From contig NC_010528.1 of assembly GCF_000069785.1 (NCBI RefSeq), positions 2,927,501 to 2,991,500 on the forward strand: 64,000 bases of DNA, given 5' to 3'. The notes beneath the pieces are model-generated. The model did no database searches, was not told the origin of the DNA, and was given only the letters and a program-made list of their open reading frames with translations. The position numbers were made by a program, and so were the translations under genes. Positions 26,942-36,864 of the stretch are shown here, in pieces. Every line of letters begins with the position of its first letter. Positions within the stretch are counted from its first letter, which is position 1. The stretch comes from Cupriavidus taiwanensis LMG 19424 (GTDB lineage Bacteria > Pseudomonadota > Gammaproteobacteria > Burkholderiales > Burkholderiaceae).

Positions 26942-27187
26942 ATGATTAAACAATCACTATTGATTGCCGTAGCCGCCGCGGGGGCCATGGGCACGGCATT
27001 CGGGGGTACCGGTCCTCGCGACGTCTATACGGATGGCGCGAAGGTTTCGAAGTTTGATGTCTACACCGACGGCGCGCGCACGCGCGACAGCTTCACCGAT
27101 GGCGCACGAACCGTGGACCAGCGCGACATGTTCACCGATGGCGCGAAGACCACCGATATGCGGGACGGATTCAGCGACGGAGCCTGA
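26942..27187 (+). CDS. Small secreted protein with repeated DGA motifs
   Basis: The 81-residue product has a signal peptide, MIKQSLLIAVAAAGAMGTAF, followed by a mature part made almost wholly of five degenerate repeats with the core [YF][TS]DGA: YTDGAK, YTDGAR, FTDGAR, FTDGAK and FSDGA, 11-14 residues apart. There are no cysteines. The GGGAGG ribosome site 7 bases from the ATG is one of the strongest in the window, and an intrinsic terminator follows, so it is probably an independent, well-expressed unit. In Cupriavidus small proteins of the CopQ type look somewhat similar from memory, which would link it to metal stress; that is an inference. I cannot name the function. Confidence 0.8.
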   Translation: MIKQSLLIAVAAAGAMGTAFGGTGPRDVYTDGAKVSKFDVYTDGARTRDSFTDGARTVDQRDMFTDGAKTTDMRDGFSDGA

Positions 27188-27223
27188 TCGCCACCCACAC
27201 GATCTGGCATCCGACCACGATGC

Positions 27224-27257
27224 ACGGCCAAGGTTGATCCCTTGGCCGTTTGTTTTA
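27224..27257 (+). terminator. Intrinsic terminator after the DGA-repeat gene
   Basis: ACGGCCAAGG and CCTTGGCCGT form a 10-bp stem with a 6-base loop, followed by TTGTTTT. This is a classic Rho-independent terminator, 37 bases after the stop codon. Confidence 0.85.
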
Positions 27258-27470
27258 CCTGGGCCGCGCTCGTCCCCGCACCGTTCCCGGCCCCCAAAAG
27301 GTTACAATCGCGTTTTTCGTGGCAAAGGCGCGCAACCTCGCCGAGCCAGCGCGATGTGATGCCTTTGTCTCGTCCCGAAGCCCTTGCCCGCGGCAGCGCG
27401 CGATCCGCGCCCGCGCCGGCTTCGCGGACCCGGTGGCATCACGCAACCCATTGATTCCGAAGACCACACC

Positions 27471-28562
<1,092 letters not shown>

Positions 28563-28583
28563 TTCCCGCCAGACCCGTCAGGA

Positions 28584-28608
28584 AGCCCGCAGCGATGCGG
28601 GCTTTTTC
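28584..28608 (+). terminator. Intrinsic terminator after ychF
   Basis: AGCCCGC and GCGGGCT form a 7-bp stem with a 6-base loop, followed by TTTTC, 22 bases after the ychF stop codon. Confidence 0.88.
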
Positions 28609-28633
28609 ATTGGCGCGGCGCACCGCGCCCGCC

Positions 28634-29131
28634 TCACAGCTTCTCCATCCCCTTGCCGCGCAAGCCCACCAGCAGCGCCTGCCCGTCCGCCCCCACGCGG
28701 AATTCCCCGTATTCGGCCTGGGCGAAGCGCTTAGCCTGCCCCTCCTGGAAGAAATACGCGTCGGTCGACACCTGCACCTGCATGCCGCCCCAGCGCGAGC
28801 GCGCGGTCTGGTAACGCAGCAGTTGCTCGCCCGGCGACAGCGGCTCGGCGCCGTGCACGCGCACGAAACTGGCAACGCCCTGTTCATCGCGGCGGATCAC
28901 GGCGACGCCGTCGCGCGGCACCTGAGCGTCCTGCGCCCGGGTGGCGCGGATCTGGTTGCCGATGTCGAAGTTCAGGGCCATGTAGTCGCCCTGCATCAGC
29001 GAGCGCGGGTCGACTGGAGCCAGCCTGAGGAAGACGGTATCGCCGCGCGCCAGCAGGCGCTCCTTGCCGGCGATGCCGGCGGCGGCAAGCGCCAGTGTCA
29101 GCGCCCAGGCAATCAGGATCCAGCGTCTCAT
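28634..29131 (-). CDS. GDYXXLXY-domain protein
   Basis: The 165-residue product has one N-terminal membrane anchor (WILIAWALTLALAAAGIA) and the family hallmark in MQGDYMALNFDIGNQIR, near residue 47. The rest is a periplasmic beta-rich domain. Proteins of this Pfam family occur next to DUF2157 and DUF4401 membrane proteins, exactly as here, but their role is unknown. Its start overlaps the DUF4401 gene's stop by 3 bases. It is the last of three overlapping genes. Confidence 0.85.
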   Translation of the reverse strand: MRRWILIAWALTLALAAAGIAGKERLLARGDTVFLRLAPVDPRSLMQGDYMALNFDIGNQIRATRAQDAQVPRDGVAVIRRDEQGVASFVRVHGAEPLSPGEQLLRYQTARSRWGGMQVQVSTDAYFFQEGQAKRFAQAEYGEFRVGADGQALLVGLRGKGMEKL

Positions 29132-30243
29132 GCGGCCTCCATCTGTGCGCGGTGCAGCAGCCAGTGGCGCCCGGCCAGCAGCAGCACGCCGGCCGCGGCG
29201 AGCGTGGCGGACTTGGCCAGCAGGGTCCAGTGCAGCGCCGAGTAGTACCAGATAAAACCGATGGCAATGCTGGCGACGCCCAGCCCCTGCCACGGCATCG
29301 ACGCCCGCCGCAGCGCCAGCCCCAGCGCCAGCACACCGGCCACGACCGCGGGCGCCGCTGCCATCAGCGCGCCGAACGCGACCAGGCCGCCCAGCACGGC
29401 GCCCTGCATGGCCTGGCCGAGCGCCAGGCGGCGGCATTCGGCCAGCGCGAAGCCGGCCAGCATCACCGTGACCAGTCCGCCCGCGGCCCAGTGCGCCAGC
29501 GGGATGCGCGCCGCGTCCGGACCGTCCAGCCAGGCCAGCGGATGGCTCATGCCGGTGACGACCAGCGCCGCCGCCAGCGTGAACAGCAGCGTCGCGTCGG
29601 CCAGCGGTTCCAGCACCGCATGGCGGCCGTGCGCGCACAGGCGCGCCTCGGCCAGCGTGAAGCCGGCCGCCAGGGCGGCGCCAAGCGGCACCAGCCAGCC
29701 GAGCGACCACGTCAGCAACAACCAGTCCTCCGGCTTGCTGCCAGCCATGAGCAGGTGCACCGCGCCGGCCAGGCCGATCCACGCGCCCAGCCCGCACAGC
29801 AGCCGGTGCAGCCGGTTGGGCACCAGCCAGGCCAGCGCGGCTTCGAACAGCGCCAGCGCGGCCCAGAACCCGGCGCTCTCGGCCACGCGCGTGAAGCCCA
29901 GCGCCTCGGTCAGGCCGAACACCGCCATGCCCTGCCCGCTCAGGCTGACCGCCAGCGCGAACTGCCCTGCGGCGATGCCGCCGCCGCGCCAGTACAGCAG
30001 CGCCGCCAGCGCGATCATCGCCAGCCCGGTAACGGCCATCGCCACACCGTTCTCGCGCGCGGCAACGAACACCGTGCCGACCAGGAAGAACTGGAAGAAC
30101 AAGGCGCCCAGCCAGCCCGCCGCGCCCATCAGGCAGCGCACCGCCCACGGCGTATGGGGATGCGCGGGCGGCTCGCCCTGTACCTCGCCGCGCGCGGCGA
30201 GTTGTTGCCACAGGCGTTGTTCGGTCTGCAGTACGTTGCTCAT
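29128..30243 (-). CDS. DUF4401 polytopic membrane protein
   Basis: The 371-residue product consists of about ten hydrophobic helices after a polar N-terminus (MSNVLQTEQRLWQQLAARGE), with a terminal segment GVLLLAGRHWLLHRAQMEAA. There is no catalytic motif that I recognise. It belongs to a DUF family found only with DUF2157 and GDYXXLXY partners. Start and stop overlap both neighbours through ATGA junctions, so the three products are made together and likely form a membrane complex (inference). Confidence 0.8.
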   Translation of the reverse strand: MSNVLQTEQRLWQQLAARGEVQGEPPAHPHTPWAVRCLMGAAGWLGALFFQFFLVGTVFVAARENGVAMAVTGLAMIALAALLYWRGGGIAAGQFALAVSLSGQGMAVFGLTEALGFTRVAESAGFWAALALFEAALAWLVPNRLHRLLCGLGAWIGLAGAVHLLMAGSKPEDWLLLTWSLGWLVPLGAALAAGFTLAEARLCAHGRHAVLEPLADATLLFTLAAALVVTGMSHPLAWLDGPDAARIPLAHWAAGGLVTVMLAGFALAECRRLALGQAMQGAVLGGLVAFGALMAAAPAVVAGVLALGLALRRASMPWQGLGVASIAIGFIWYYSALHWTLLAKSATLAAAGVLLLAGRHWLLHRAQMEAA

Positions 30244-31286
30244 GCCTGCTCCATCTGGCTGCGCCAGGCCCGCATCAGCCAGGCGGCCGCCGCGGCAGCC
30301 AGGCCGATGGTCAGCAGGCCGAGCAACAGGAACGCGCCGAAATCGTCCTTGCCCTCGAACAGCACCTTGGCGATGGCGGCCACCGCCAGCACGATGCCGG
30401 TCAGACAGGCCAGGCTCAGCACCACGATGTCGAAGGCGTGCCAGCGGAACCACCAGACCAGCGCGGCCAGCGCCAGCACCGCCAGCGCGAAGGCGGCGCC
30501 GTCGAAATCGCTGCGCAGCAGGCTGGCCAGCCCGAGCGAGCCGGCATGCAGGCACGCCAGCGCGGCCAGCATGCGGCCGCCGGTCAGGCCGCGAAAGCCA
30601 AGCGCCGGCGCCTTCGCGCACAGCCATTGCCACAGCGCCAGCTGCAGCGCCACCGCGCCCAGCAAGGACAGCGTTGCCGTGCGCACGTGGCGCGAATCGA
30701 ACAGCAGCGAGAACACCCCGTCGACGCCGAAGCGGATGCTGAAATACCGCAGCAGCGCCACGTTGCCGACCAGGATGACCAGCCACCAGTGCGGCGCCGC
30801 GCGCGCTGCCAGCGCCCACGGCAGCGCCAGCAGCGCCCACAGCGCGAACAGTTGCCAGGCGTCCGCGCCGGTCTGGTAGGTCTGGCCGATCACTGCGAGC
30901 AGCACGCCGGACACTACCTGGGCGCCGCCGAGCGCGGCCCGGCCGGCGGCATCGCCCACCGGGCGCAGCCAGGCAAAGCCGGCCAGCAGCGTGATGGCGC
31001 CGGCCAGCAGGCCGAACTTGGAAAACTTGTGCAGGTCCTGCCAATTGAAGGCAAAGAACACGATCACGCCGGCACACAGCAGCGCGGTGCCCAGCGCCAT
31101 CAGCGCGGTGTCCAGCCAGCGGCGCCAGTCCGCGGCGACCGGTTCGGTGCGCGCCCATGGCGCGGCGACCGCAGCCGGGGCCAGGCGGCCGAGCGCGCGC
31201 CAGTGGGCCAGTGCCTGGCGGATGGCGCGCCGCTCGCCGACTGCTTCGCGGTCCGGGCCATTTGCTCCGATGCGGGTTGCTTGCAT
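30240..31286 (-). CDS. DUF2157 polytopic membrane protein
   Basis: The 348-residue product starts MQATRIGANGPDREAVGERR; the RQALAHWRALGRLAP stretch is a cytoplasmic N-terminus. About ten hydrophobic helices follow, including LGTALLCAGVIVFFAFNW, typical of the DUF2157 domain. A GQTYQTGAD segment follows the fourth helix, a feature of this family. It is the first gene of the three-gene unit and overlaps the next by four bases. Function unknown. Confidence 0.82.
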   Translation of the reverse strand: MQATRIGANGPDREAVGERRAIRQALAHWRALGRLAPAAVAAPWARTEPVAADWRRWLDTALMALGTALLCAGVIVFFAFNWQDLHKFSKFGLLAGAITLLAGFAWLRPVGDAAGRAALGGAQVVSGVLLAVIGQTYQTGADAWQLFALWALLALPWALAARAAPHWWLVILVGNVALLRYFSIRFGVDGVFSLLFDSRHVRTATLSLLGAVALQLALWQWLCAKAPALGFRGLTGGRMLAALACLHAGSLGLASLLRSDFDGAAFALAVLALAALVWWFRWHAFDIVVLSLACLTGIVLAVAAIAKVLFEGKDDFGAFLLLGLLTIGLAAAAAAWLMRAWRSQMEQA

Positions 31287-31435
31287 GCTCGCCCTTGCGT
31301 GCTGGAATGACGGCGACTTTAGCAAAGTGATAGGTGGGCCGCACCTGTTGCGAGGGAGGGGGTGTGCGGTCGCTCGCCATCTAGGCCCTGCCGGCGCGGG
31401 CCGGTATGCTGTGGCCTTTGTCCCAGGCCCGCCAT

Positions 31436-32203
31436 ATGACCCTCGGAATCCTTGCCGCCATCCACGATGAAGTCGACGGCCTCGTTGCCGCCATGCGCCA
31501 TGACGACAGCCGCGCCACGGTACGGACCATCGGCATGCGCGACTACTACGCCGGCCACCTGTACGGGCAGCCGTGCGTGCTGGTGCTGGCGCGCATGGGC
31601 AAGGTGGCGGCGTCGGCCACCACGGTCACGCTGATCCGCGAACTGGGGGCCACGCAGATCGTCTTTACCGGCCTGGCCGGCGGCATCGGCCCCAATACGC
31701 AGGTGGGCGACATCGTCATCGCCGACCGCACCCTGCAGCATGACCTGGACGCGCGCCCGTTCTTCGGCCGCCATGAAGTGCCGCTGCTGGAGCGCGCCGA
31801 ATTCCCGGCCGATGCGGCGCTGACGGCCGAGCTGCATGCCGCCGCGGCGGAGTTCCTGCGCCACGACCTGGCCGTCGACGTGCCGCGCGCGGTGCGCGAG
31901 AAGTTTGGCGTCGCGGCGCCGACCCTGCACCAGGGCATGATCGCCAGCGGCGACCAGTTCATCGGCTCGCCCACCGCGGTGGCGGAGCTGCGCGAGCGGC
32001 TGCCCGGCCTGCTGGCAGTGGAAATGGAAGGCGCCGCGGTGGCGCAGGTCTGCCATGAATACGGGGTGCCGTACGCCGTGATGCGGACCATCTCCGACCG
32101 CGCCGACGACACGGCGCATGTGGATTTTTCGGCATTCCTGACCGAGGTGGCCAGCCACTATTCCAGCGGGGTACTACGCCGCCTGCTGGCGGCAAGGGCC
32201 TGA
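31436..32203 (+). CDS. mtn: 5'-methylthioadenosine/S-adenosylhomocysteine nucleosidase
   Basis: This 255-residue enzyme cleaves MTA and SAH to adenine and thio-ribose products, detoxifying SAH and feeding the activated methyl cycle. Catalytic residues are recognisable: the first glutamate in AAIHDEVDGLV, the second in AVEMEGAAVAQVC, and the purine-protonating aspartate in MRTISDRADD. The length is slightly more than the 232-residue E. coli enzyme. It is divergent from the DUF2157 gene. Confidence 0.93.
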   Translation: MTLGILAAIHDEVDGLVAAMRHDDSRATVRTIGMRDYYAGHLYGQPCVLVLARMGKVAASATTVTLIRELGATQIVFTGLAGGIGPNTQVGDIVIADRTLQHDLDARPFFGRHEVPLLERAEFPADAALTAELHAAAAEFLRHDLAVDVPRAVREKFGVAAPTLHQGMIASGDQFIGSPTAVAELRERLPGLLAVEMEGAAVAQVCHEYGVPYAVMRTISDRADDTAHVDFSAFLTEVASHYSSGVLRRLLAARA

Positions 32204-32249
32204 AGCCACCCCCCTGGCACCTGACCAGGATCAAACGGCATGCAGATTC

Positions 32250-32265
32250 CCGACCTGCGGGTCGG
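32250..32265. terminator. Hairpin between convergent mtn and small membrane gene
   Basis: CCGACC and GGTCGG form a 6-bp stem with a TGCG loop, followed on the plus strand by TTCAGAATTT. It is probably a weak end signal for mtn. Its arms happen to equal those of the palindrome at 3010-3025. Confidence 0.35.
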
Positions 32266-32273
32266 TTCAGAAT

Positions 32274-32519
32274 TTACCGTCCGCGCGGCCGCACCGTGCC
32301 CCACAACCCCACCAGCAGCGCCGAGCCGGCGATCACCGCCAGCCAGCTGCTGAGCTGGCCGTCGACAAACCAGTGCAGCGCGCGGCCGGTGTAGAAGGCC
32401 GCCGCCGCACCCGCCGCGCCCAGCACCAGCGCGGCCGGCAGGGTCACCACGCGCCCTGCCGGATGCAGCCGGCGCGCCGCCAGTCCGACCAGCAAACCCA
32501 CGATCAAGGTGCCCAGCAT
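32274..32519 (-). CDS. Small two-helix membrane protein (GlsB/YeaQ-like)
   Basis: The 81-residue product starts MLGTLIVGLLVGLAARRLHP and has hydrophobic helices near residues 3-15, 29-43 and 58-74. The GL(I)AG/ARR-type opening recalls transglycosylase-associated (YeaQ/YmgE) proteins, but the similarity is faint. No signal cleavage site is evident. It stands alone, divergent from hemA. Function unknown. Confidence 0.6.
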   Translation of the reverse strand: MLGTLIVGLLVGLAARRLHPAGRVVTLPAALVLGAAGAAAAFYTGRALHWFVDGQLSSWLAVIAGSALLVGLWGTVRPRGR

Positions 32520-32613
32520 CCGCTTCTCCTGTGTTGTCCGCATCACAGCCGCATGGGGCTGCGGCGTAACGATACTGCAATCCGGCGCCCCTGCCACCCG
32601 CTGCGGCGGGCGA

Positions 32614-32641
32614 CTGCAATGATCGGTCCCGGCGGTATAAT
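32614..32641 (+). promoter_or_regulatory. Candidate hemA promoter
   Basis: A perfect TATAAT (32636-32641) lies 44 bases upstream of the hemA ATG. The only -35 candidate at suitable spacing is CTGCAA (32614-32619, 16-base spacer), a weak match. Confidence 0.4.
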
Positions 32642-32685
32642 GACATCCGGCCCGCCCGCGCTCCGGGCCACACCAGTCCCCTACA

Positions 32686-33990
32686 ATGCAACTGCTCGCG
32701 ATCGGCATCAATCACACTACGGCACCCGTCTCGCTGCGCGAGCGGGTGGCGTTTCCGCTCGAGCAGATCAAGCCGGCGCTGGGCGCGCTGCGCTCCCACC
32801 TGTCGGGGCGCAGCGGCACCGAAGCCGCCATCCTGTCCACCTGCAACCGCACCGAGATCTACTGTGCCACCGACGTCCTGACGCCGGGCACGGACGGCTT
32901 CGAGCACACCCTGCGCTGGCTGGCGCAGCATCACAACGTGCCGGCCACGGAACTGGCGCCGCACCTGTACGCGTTGCCGCAGTCCGAGGCCGTGCGCCAC
33001 GCCTTCCGCGTGGCCAGCGGGCTGGATTCGATGGTGCTGGGCGAGACCCAGATCCTGGGCCAGCTCAAGGACGCCGTGCGCACCGCCGGCGAAGCCGGCT
33101 CGCTGGGCACGTACCTGAACCAGCTGTTCCAGCGCACCTTTGCCGTGGCCAAGGAAGTGCGCGGCCAGACCGAGATCGGCGCGCATTCGGTATCGATGGC
33201 CGCGGCCGCGGTGCGGCTGGCACAGCGGATCTTCGAAAGCGTTTCGACCCAGCGCGTGCTGTTTATCGGCGCGGGCGAGATGATCGAGCTGTGCGCCACC
33301 CACTTTGCCGCGCAGCAGCCGCGCCAGATCGTGGTGGCCAACCGCACCGTGGAGCGCGGCGAAAAGCTGGCCGAGCAGCTCAGCGGCCAGGGCCTGACCG
33401 CCAACGCGATCCGCCTGTCGGAACTGGGCGAACGCCTGCATGAGTTCGACATCGTGGTGTCGTGCACCGCCAGCTCGCTGCCGATCATCGGCCTGGGCGC
33501 GGTGGAGCGCGCGGTCAAGCGGCGCAAGCACCGCCCCATCATGATGGTCGACCTCGCCGTGCCGCGCGACGTCGAGCCCGAGGTCGCGCGCCTGGACGAC
33601 GTCTTCCTCTATACCGTCGACGATCTCGGCGCGGTCGTGCGCGAAGGCAATGCCCTGCGCCAGGCCGCCGTGGCGCAGGCCGAGGCCATCATCGAAAGCC
33701 GCGTGCAGAACTTCATGCACTGGCTGGAAACCCGCAGCGTGGTGCCGGTCATCCGAGAACTGCAGAGCAACGGCGAAGCCATCCGCCAGGCCGAACTGGA
33801 GCGCGCGCGCCGCATGCTGGCGCGCGGCGACGACCCGCAGGCCGTGCTCGAGGCGCTCTCCGGCGCGCTGACGCGCAAGTTCCTGCACGGCCCCACGCAC
33901 GCGCTGAACCACACCCAGGGCGAGGACCGCGAGGCGCTGCTGCGCCTGGTGCCGGGCCTGTTCCGCCACAGCAGCCATTCCGAGCGCTAG
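32686..33990 (+). CDS. hemA: Glutamyl-tRNA reductase
   Basis: This 434-residue enzyme reduces glutamyl-tRNA to glutamate-1-semialdehyde, the entry step of haem synthesis by the C5 route. The catalytic cysteine is in [10 protein letters not shown] (C53). The substrate-binding LGETQILGQ is present, as is the NADPH-binding [17 protein letters not shown]. The C-terminal dimerisation helix follows. Using the C5 route and not 5-aminolevulinate synthase fits a betaproteobacterium. It is followed by prfA and prmC, a common order in this group. Confidence 0.97.
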   Translation: MQLLAIGINHTTAPVSLRERVAFPLEQIKPALGALRSHLSGRSGTEAAILSTCNRTEIYCATDVLTPGTDGFEHTLRWLAQHHNVPATELAPHLYALPQSEAVRHAFRVASGLDSMVLGETQILGQLKDAVRTAGEAGSLGTYLNQLFQRTFAVAKEVRGQTEIGAHSVSMAAAAVRLAQRIFESVSTQRVLFIGAGEMIELCATHFAAQQPRQIVVANRTVERGEKLAEQLSGQGLTANAIRLSELGERLHEFDIVVSCTASSLPIIGLGAVERAVKRRKHRPIMMVDLAVPRDVEPEVARLDDVFLYTVDDLGAVVREGNALRQAAVAQAEAIIESRVQNFMHWLETRSVVPVIRELQSNGEAIRQAELERARRMLARGDDPQAVLEALSGALTRKFLHGPTHALNHTQGEDREALLRLVPGLFRHSSHSER

Positions 33991-34089
33991 CCACGCTCCC
34001 CGCGCCGGCGCCGCGCGCCCGGCATGCCCTTGCGGCCGCCCTCGACATGACGCGCGCGGCCCGGCCCACCCCATTTCCTGTCTGCCCCG

Positions 34090-35172
34090 ATGAAAGCCAG
34101 CATGCTTGCCAAGCTCGACCAACTGGCCGAGCGACTCGACGAAGTCAACGCCCTGCTTGCGCGCGAAGACGCGACCGCCAATATCGACCAGTACCGCAAG
34201 CTCAGCCGCGAGCATGCCGAGCTGTCGCCCGTGGCCGAGCAATACAGCCAGTACCGGCAGGCCCAGGACGATCTGGCGACCGCGCAGGCGCTGCTCGACG
34301 ATCCGGAAATGAAGGACTTTGCCGCCGACGAGATCGCCGCCGCGCGCGACCGGCTCGAAGCGCTGCAAGCCAGCCTGCAGCGCCTGCTGCTGCCGAAGGA
34401 CCCCAACGACGACCGCAACCTGCTTTTGGAAATCCGCGCCGGCACTGGCGGCGAGGAAAGCGCGCTGTTCGCCGCCGATCTGCTGCGGATGTACACGCGT
34501 TACGCCGAACGCCAGCGCTGGCAGGTCGAGGTGATGAGCGAATCGGAATCGGACCTGGGCGGCTACAAGGAAGTGATCATCCGGATCGCCGGCGATGCCG
34601 CGTTTTCCAGGCTGAAATTCGAGTCGGGCGGCCACCGCGTGCAGCGCGTGCCGGCCACCGAGGCCCAGGGCCGCATCCACACCTCGGCCTGTACCGTCGC
34701 CGTGATGCCGGAGGCCGATGAGGTCGGCGAGGTCGAGATCAATCCGGCCGATCTGCGCATCGACACCTTTCGCGCCTCGGGCGCGGGCGGCCAGCACGTC
34801 AACAAGACCGATTCCGCGGTGCGGCTGACCCACCTGCCGACCGGCATCGTGGTCGAGTGCCAGGACGACCGCAGCCAGCACCGCAACAAGGACAAGGCGA
34901 TGAAGGTGCTCGCCGCCCGCATCAAGGACATGCAGACGCGTGCCGCACAGGCGCGCGAGGCCAGCACGCGGCGCAACCTGATCGGCTCGGGCGACCGCAG
35001 CGACCGCATCCGCACCTACAACTTCCCGCAGGGCCGCGTGACCGACCACCGCATCAACCTGACGCTGTACAAGATCGACATGATCATGGATGGCGACATG
35101 GACGAGCTGCTGTCGGCGCTGTCCGCCGAGCACCAGGCGGACCAGCTGGCTGCGCTGGGCGAAGACGCCTGA
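34090..35172 (+). CDS. prfA: Peptide chain release factor 1
   Basis: This 360-residue factor releases the peptide at UAG and UAA. The catalytic GGQ motif is in [20 protein letters not shown], where PrmC methylates the glutamine. The tripeptide anticodon is the PAT form ([14 protein letters not shown]), which separates RF1 from RF2 (SPF). An acidic N-terminal domain with [16 protein letters not shown] is present. It lies 99 bases after hemA. prmC follows 0.7 kb away with a lipoprotein gene between. Confidence 0.97.
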   Translation: MKASMLAKLDQLAERLDEVNALLAREDATANIDQYRKLSREHAELSPVAEQYSQYRQAQDDLATAQALLDDPEMKDFAADEIAAARDRLEALQASLQRLLLPKDPNDDRNLLLEIRAGTGGEESALFAADLLRMYTRYAERQRWQVEVMSESESDLGGYKEVIIRIAGDAAFSRLKFESGGHRVQRVPATEAQGRIHTSACTVAVMPEADEVGEVEINPADLRIDTFRASGAGGQHVNKTDSAVRLTHLPTGIVVECQDDRSQHRNKDKAMKVLAARIKDMQTRAAQAREASTRRNLIGSGDRSDRIRTYNFPQGRVTDHRINLTLYKIDMIMDGDMDELLSALSAEHQADQLAALGEDA

Positions 35173-35267
35173 ACCGCTACGTTGCGATAGCCAGTCGAGG
35201 CTTCGGCGATGAACACCGCGTAAAGTCGCCGATGTCTTTGTATCTGTTGTAAATGCTTGAAACAGCA

Positions 35268-35296
35268 CTGGCAGGGGTATAGTCGCTGTCTATAAT
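35268..35296 (+). promoter_or_regulatory. Sigma-70 promoter for the Ala-rich lipoprotein gene
   Basis: CTGGCA (35268-35273) and a perfect TATAAT (35291-35296) are separated by 17 bases, 69 bases upstream of the ATG. A second -10-like TATAGT lies at 35278-35283, 15 bases after TTGAAA. The region is AT-richer than its surroundings. Confidence 0.6.
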
Positions 35297-35364
35297 CGAT
35301 TTCGACCGGCAAACGGAGAATGGTGCCGGGTAGTCACTCCCGAGAACATAGCTAGGACGAAATC

Positions 35365-35694
35365 ATGAAAAAACTGCTCGCGCTGTTGATGATCACCGCG
35401 GCCATGGCCGCTTGCAGCAAGAAGGAAGAAGCGCCGCCTGCCGCCTCGAACGCCGAGAGCGCCATGCAAAGCGCCGCGGAATCCGCCAAGGCCGCCGCCA
35501 GCGATGCCGCCGCTGCCGCCAGCAACGCCGCAGACGCCGCCAAGGCTGCCGCGAGCGACGCCGCCTCCAACGCCTCCGCCGCCGCGGAGAAGGCCAAGGT
35601 AGACGCCGGCAACGCCATGGAGCATGCCAAGCAGGCCGCCAAGGATGCCGTCAACGCCGGCGCCGACAAGGCCAAGGACGCCGTCAATAAGTAA
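35365..35694 (+). CDS. Ala-rich coiled-coil lipoprotein
   Basis: The 109-residue product has a lipoprotein signal MKKLLALLMITAAMAAC with the cysteine at 17, a short Lys/Glu/Pro linker and then about 80 residues of Ala/Lys/Asp/Ser repeats such as AAASDAAAAASNAADAAK and AEKAKVDAGNAMEHAKQ. The heptad-like spacing predicts a long amphipathic helix, as in LEA-like and Lpp-like envelope proteins. It has its own promoter and a strong terminator, so it is expressed alone inside the prfA-prmC interval. Possible role in envelope stability or desiccation/osmotic stress is inference. Confidence 0.85.
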   Translation: MKKLLALLMITAAMAACSKKEEAPPAASNAESAMQSAAESAKAAASDAAAAASNAADAAKAAASDAASNASAAAEKAKVDAGNAMEHAKQAAKDAVNAGADKAKDAVNK

Positions 35695-35783
35695 TCGCCC
35701 CGGCGGGGGTATTGCGCCCGCCGCCGCCGAGGAGCGGTACACTGGCGCGAAGCCGGAAGTCCCCCAGAGCACCGCCCCCGAAG

Positions 35784-35816
35784 CCCCGCCAGGTCCCGCA
35801 CCGGTGGGGTTTTTTG
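35784..35816 (+). terminator. Intrinsic terminator after the Ala-rich lipoprotein gene
   Basis: CCCCGCC and GGTGGGG pair (one G-T wobble), extended by an inner GGT/ACC stem around a CCCGC loop, and are followed by six T. This is the strongest terminator in the window and lies 34 bases before prmC, so prmC needs its own start or read-through. Confidence 0.85.
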
Positions 35817-35849
35817 TAGCCGGCACCAGAACCGTCTCTTGCCCACTTG

Positions 35850-36743
35850 ATGTCCACCCCCGACTCCGCCGCGCTGCCGGCAACGCCCACGCTGCGCGAG
35901 GCCCAGACCCTCGCCGCCATGGCCGGGCTGCCTGCGCTGGAAGCGCGCATGCTGCTGACCCACGTCACCGGCCTGAGCCGCACCCAGCTGATCACGCGCG
36001 ACACCGACGTGCTGACCATCGCCCAGCGCGATGCGTTGGCGACGCTGCTGGCGCGGCGGCTGGCGGGCGAGCCGATGGCCTACCTGATCGGCGAACGCGA
36101 GTTCTTTGGCCGCAAGTTCCGGGTCACGCCCGACGTGCTGATCCCGCGCCCCGATACCGAGGTTGCCGCGGAAGCCGCGCTGGCTCGGCTGGCCCCGGTG
36201 CCGCACCCCAATGTGCTGGACCTCGGCACGGGCTCCGGCATCCTTGCCGTGACGCTGGCGCGCGAGCGGCGCGACGCGCGGGTCTGGGCCACCGACATCT
36301 CGCCCGGCGCGCTGATGGTGGCGCAGGACAATGCCCGCGCGCTGGGCGCCGAACATATCGAGTTCCTGGTCTCCGACTGGTACTCGGCGCTGCCGCCGGA
36401 CCTGCGCTTTCACCTGATCGTCAGCAACCCGCCCTATATCGCCGCGGGCGACCCGCACCTGGCCGAAGGCGACCTGCGCTTCGAGCCGATCGACGCGCTG
36501 ACCGACCACGACGATGGCCTCTCCGACCTGCGCGCCATCGTCAGCGGCGCCGGCATGCGGCTGCTGCCCGGTGGCTGGCTGCTGATGGAACATGGCTATG
36601 ACCAGGCCGCGGCGACGCGCCAGTTGCTCGAAGCCTCCGGCTTCGCCGACGTGTTCACGGCGCGCGACCTGGCCGGGCTGGAGCGCTGCACCGGCGGACG
36701 CTGGCCGGGCGCACGGCCTGCCGGCACGTCCGCGGCGCCCTGA
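35850..36743 (+). CDS. prmC: Release factor glutamine N5-methyltransferase
   Basis: The 297-residue product methylates the GGQ glutamine of RF1 and RF2. It contains the N-terminal helical domain (GLSRTQLITRD), the SAM-binding VLDLGTGSGILAVTLA, and the substrate-glutamine motif NPPY in LIVSNPPYIAAGDPHL. The C-terminus runs past the usual end with an Ala/Pro-rich tail. The ATG at 35850 is preferred over a TTG one codon upstream. The functional partner prfA is 0.7 kb upstream. Confidence 0.95.
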   Translation: MSTPDSAALPATPTLREAQTLAAMAGLPALEARMLLTHVTGLSRTQLITRDTDVLTIAQRDALATLLARRLAGEPMAYLIGEREFFGRKFRVTPDVLIPRPDTEVAAEAALARLAPVPHPNVLDLGTGSGILAVTLARERRDARVWATDISPGALMVAQDNARALGAEHIEFLVSDWYSALPPDLRFHLIVSNPPYIAAGDPHLAEGDLRFEPIDALTDHDDGLSDLRAIVSGAGMRLLPGGWLLMEHGYDQAAATRQLLEASGFADVFTARDLAGLERCTGGRWPGARPAGTSAAP

Positions 36744-36864
36744 AGCGCAGCGGCGATTCCGGTAAAATCGTTATCAGACTCCCGCCGTGCGGCCCGGCCG
36801 CACGGTATCCCTTTCTCCCCAGGCGGCGCCCGCGACACGGCCTCGCCCCACTGAAAAGCAAACC

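Noticed and set aside
32250..32265. CCGACC-N4-GGTCGG as a second PaaR-type operator
   Set aside because: The arms equal those of the paa palindrome, but it lies in a convergent intergenic gap downstream of mtn and has no promoter function there; a small hairpin is more likely.
32158..35268. A 1036-codon open frame on the minus strand
   Set aside because: Antisense to hemA and prfA, both identified by motifs. Its composition is typical of a frame shadow.
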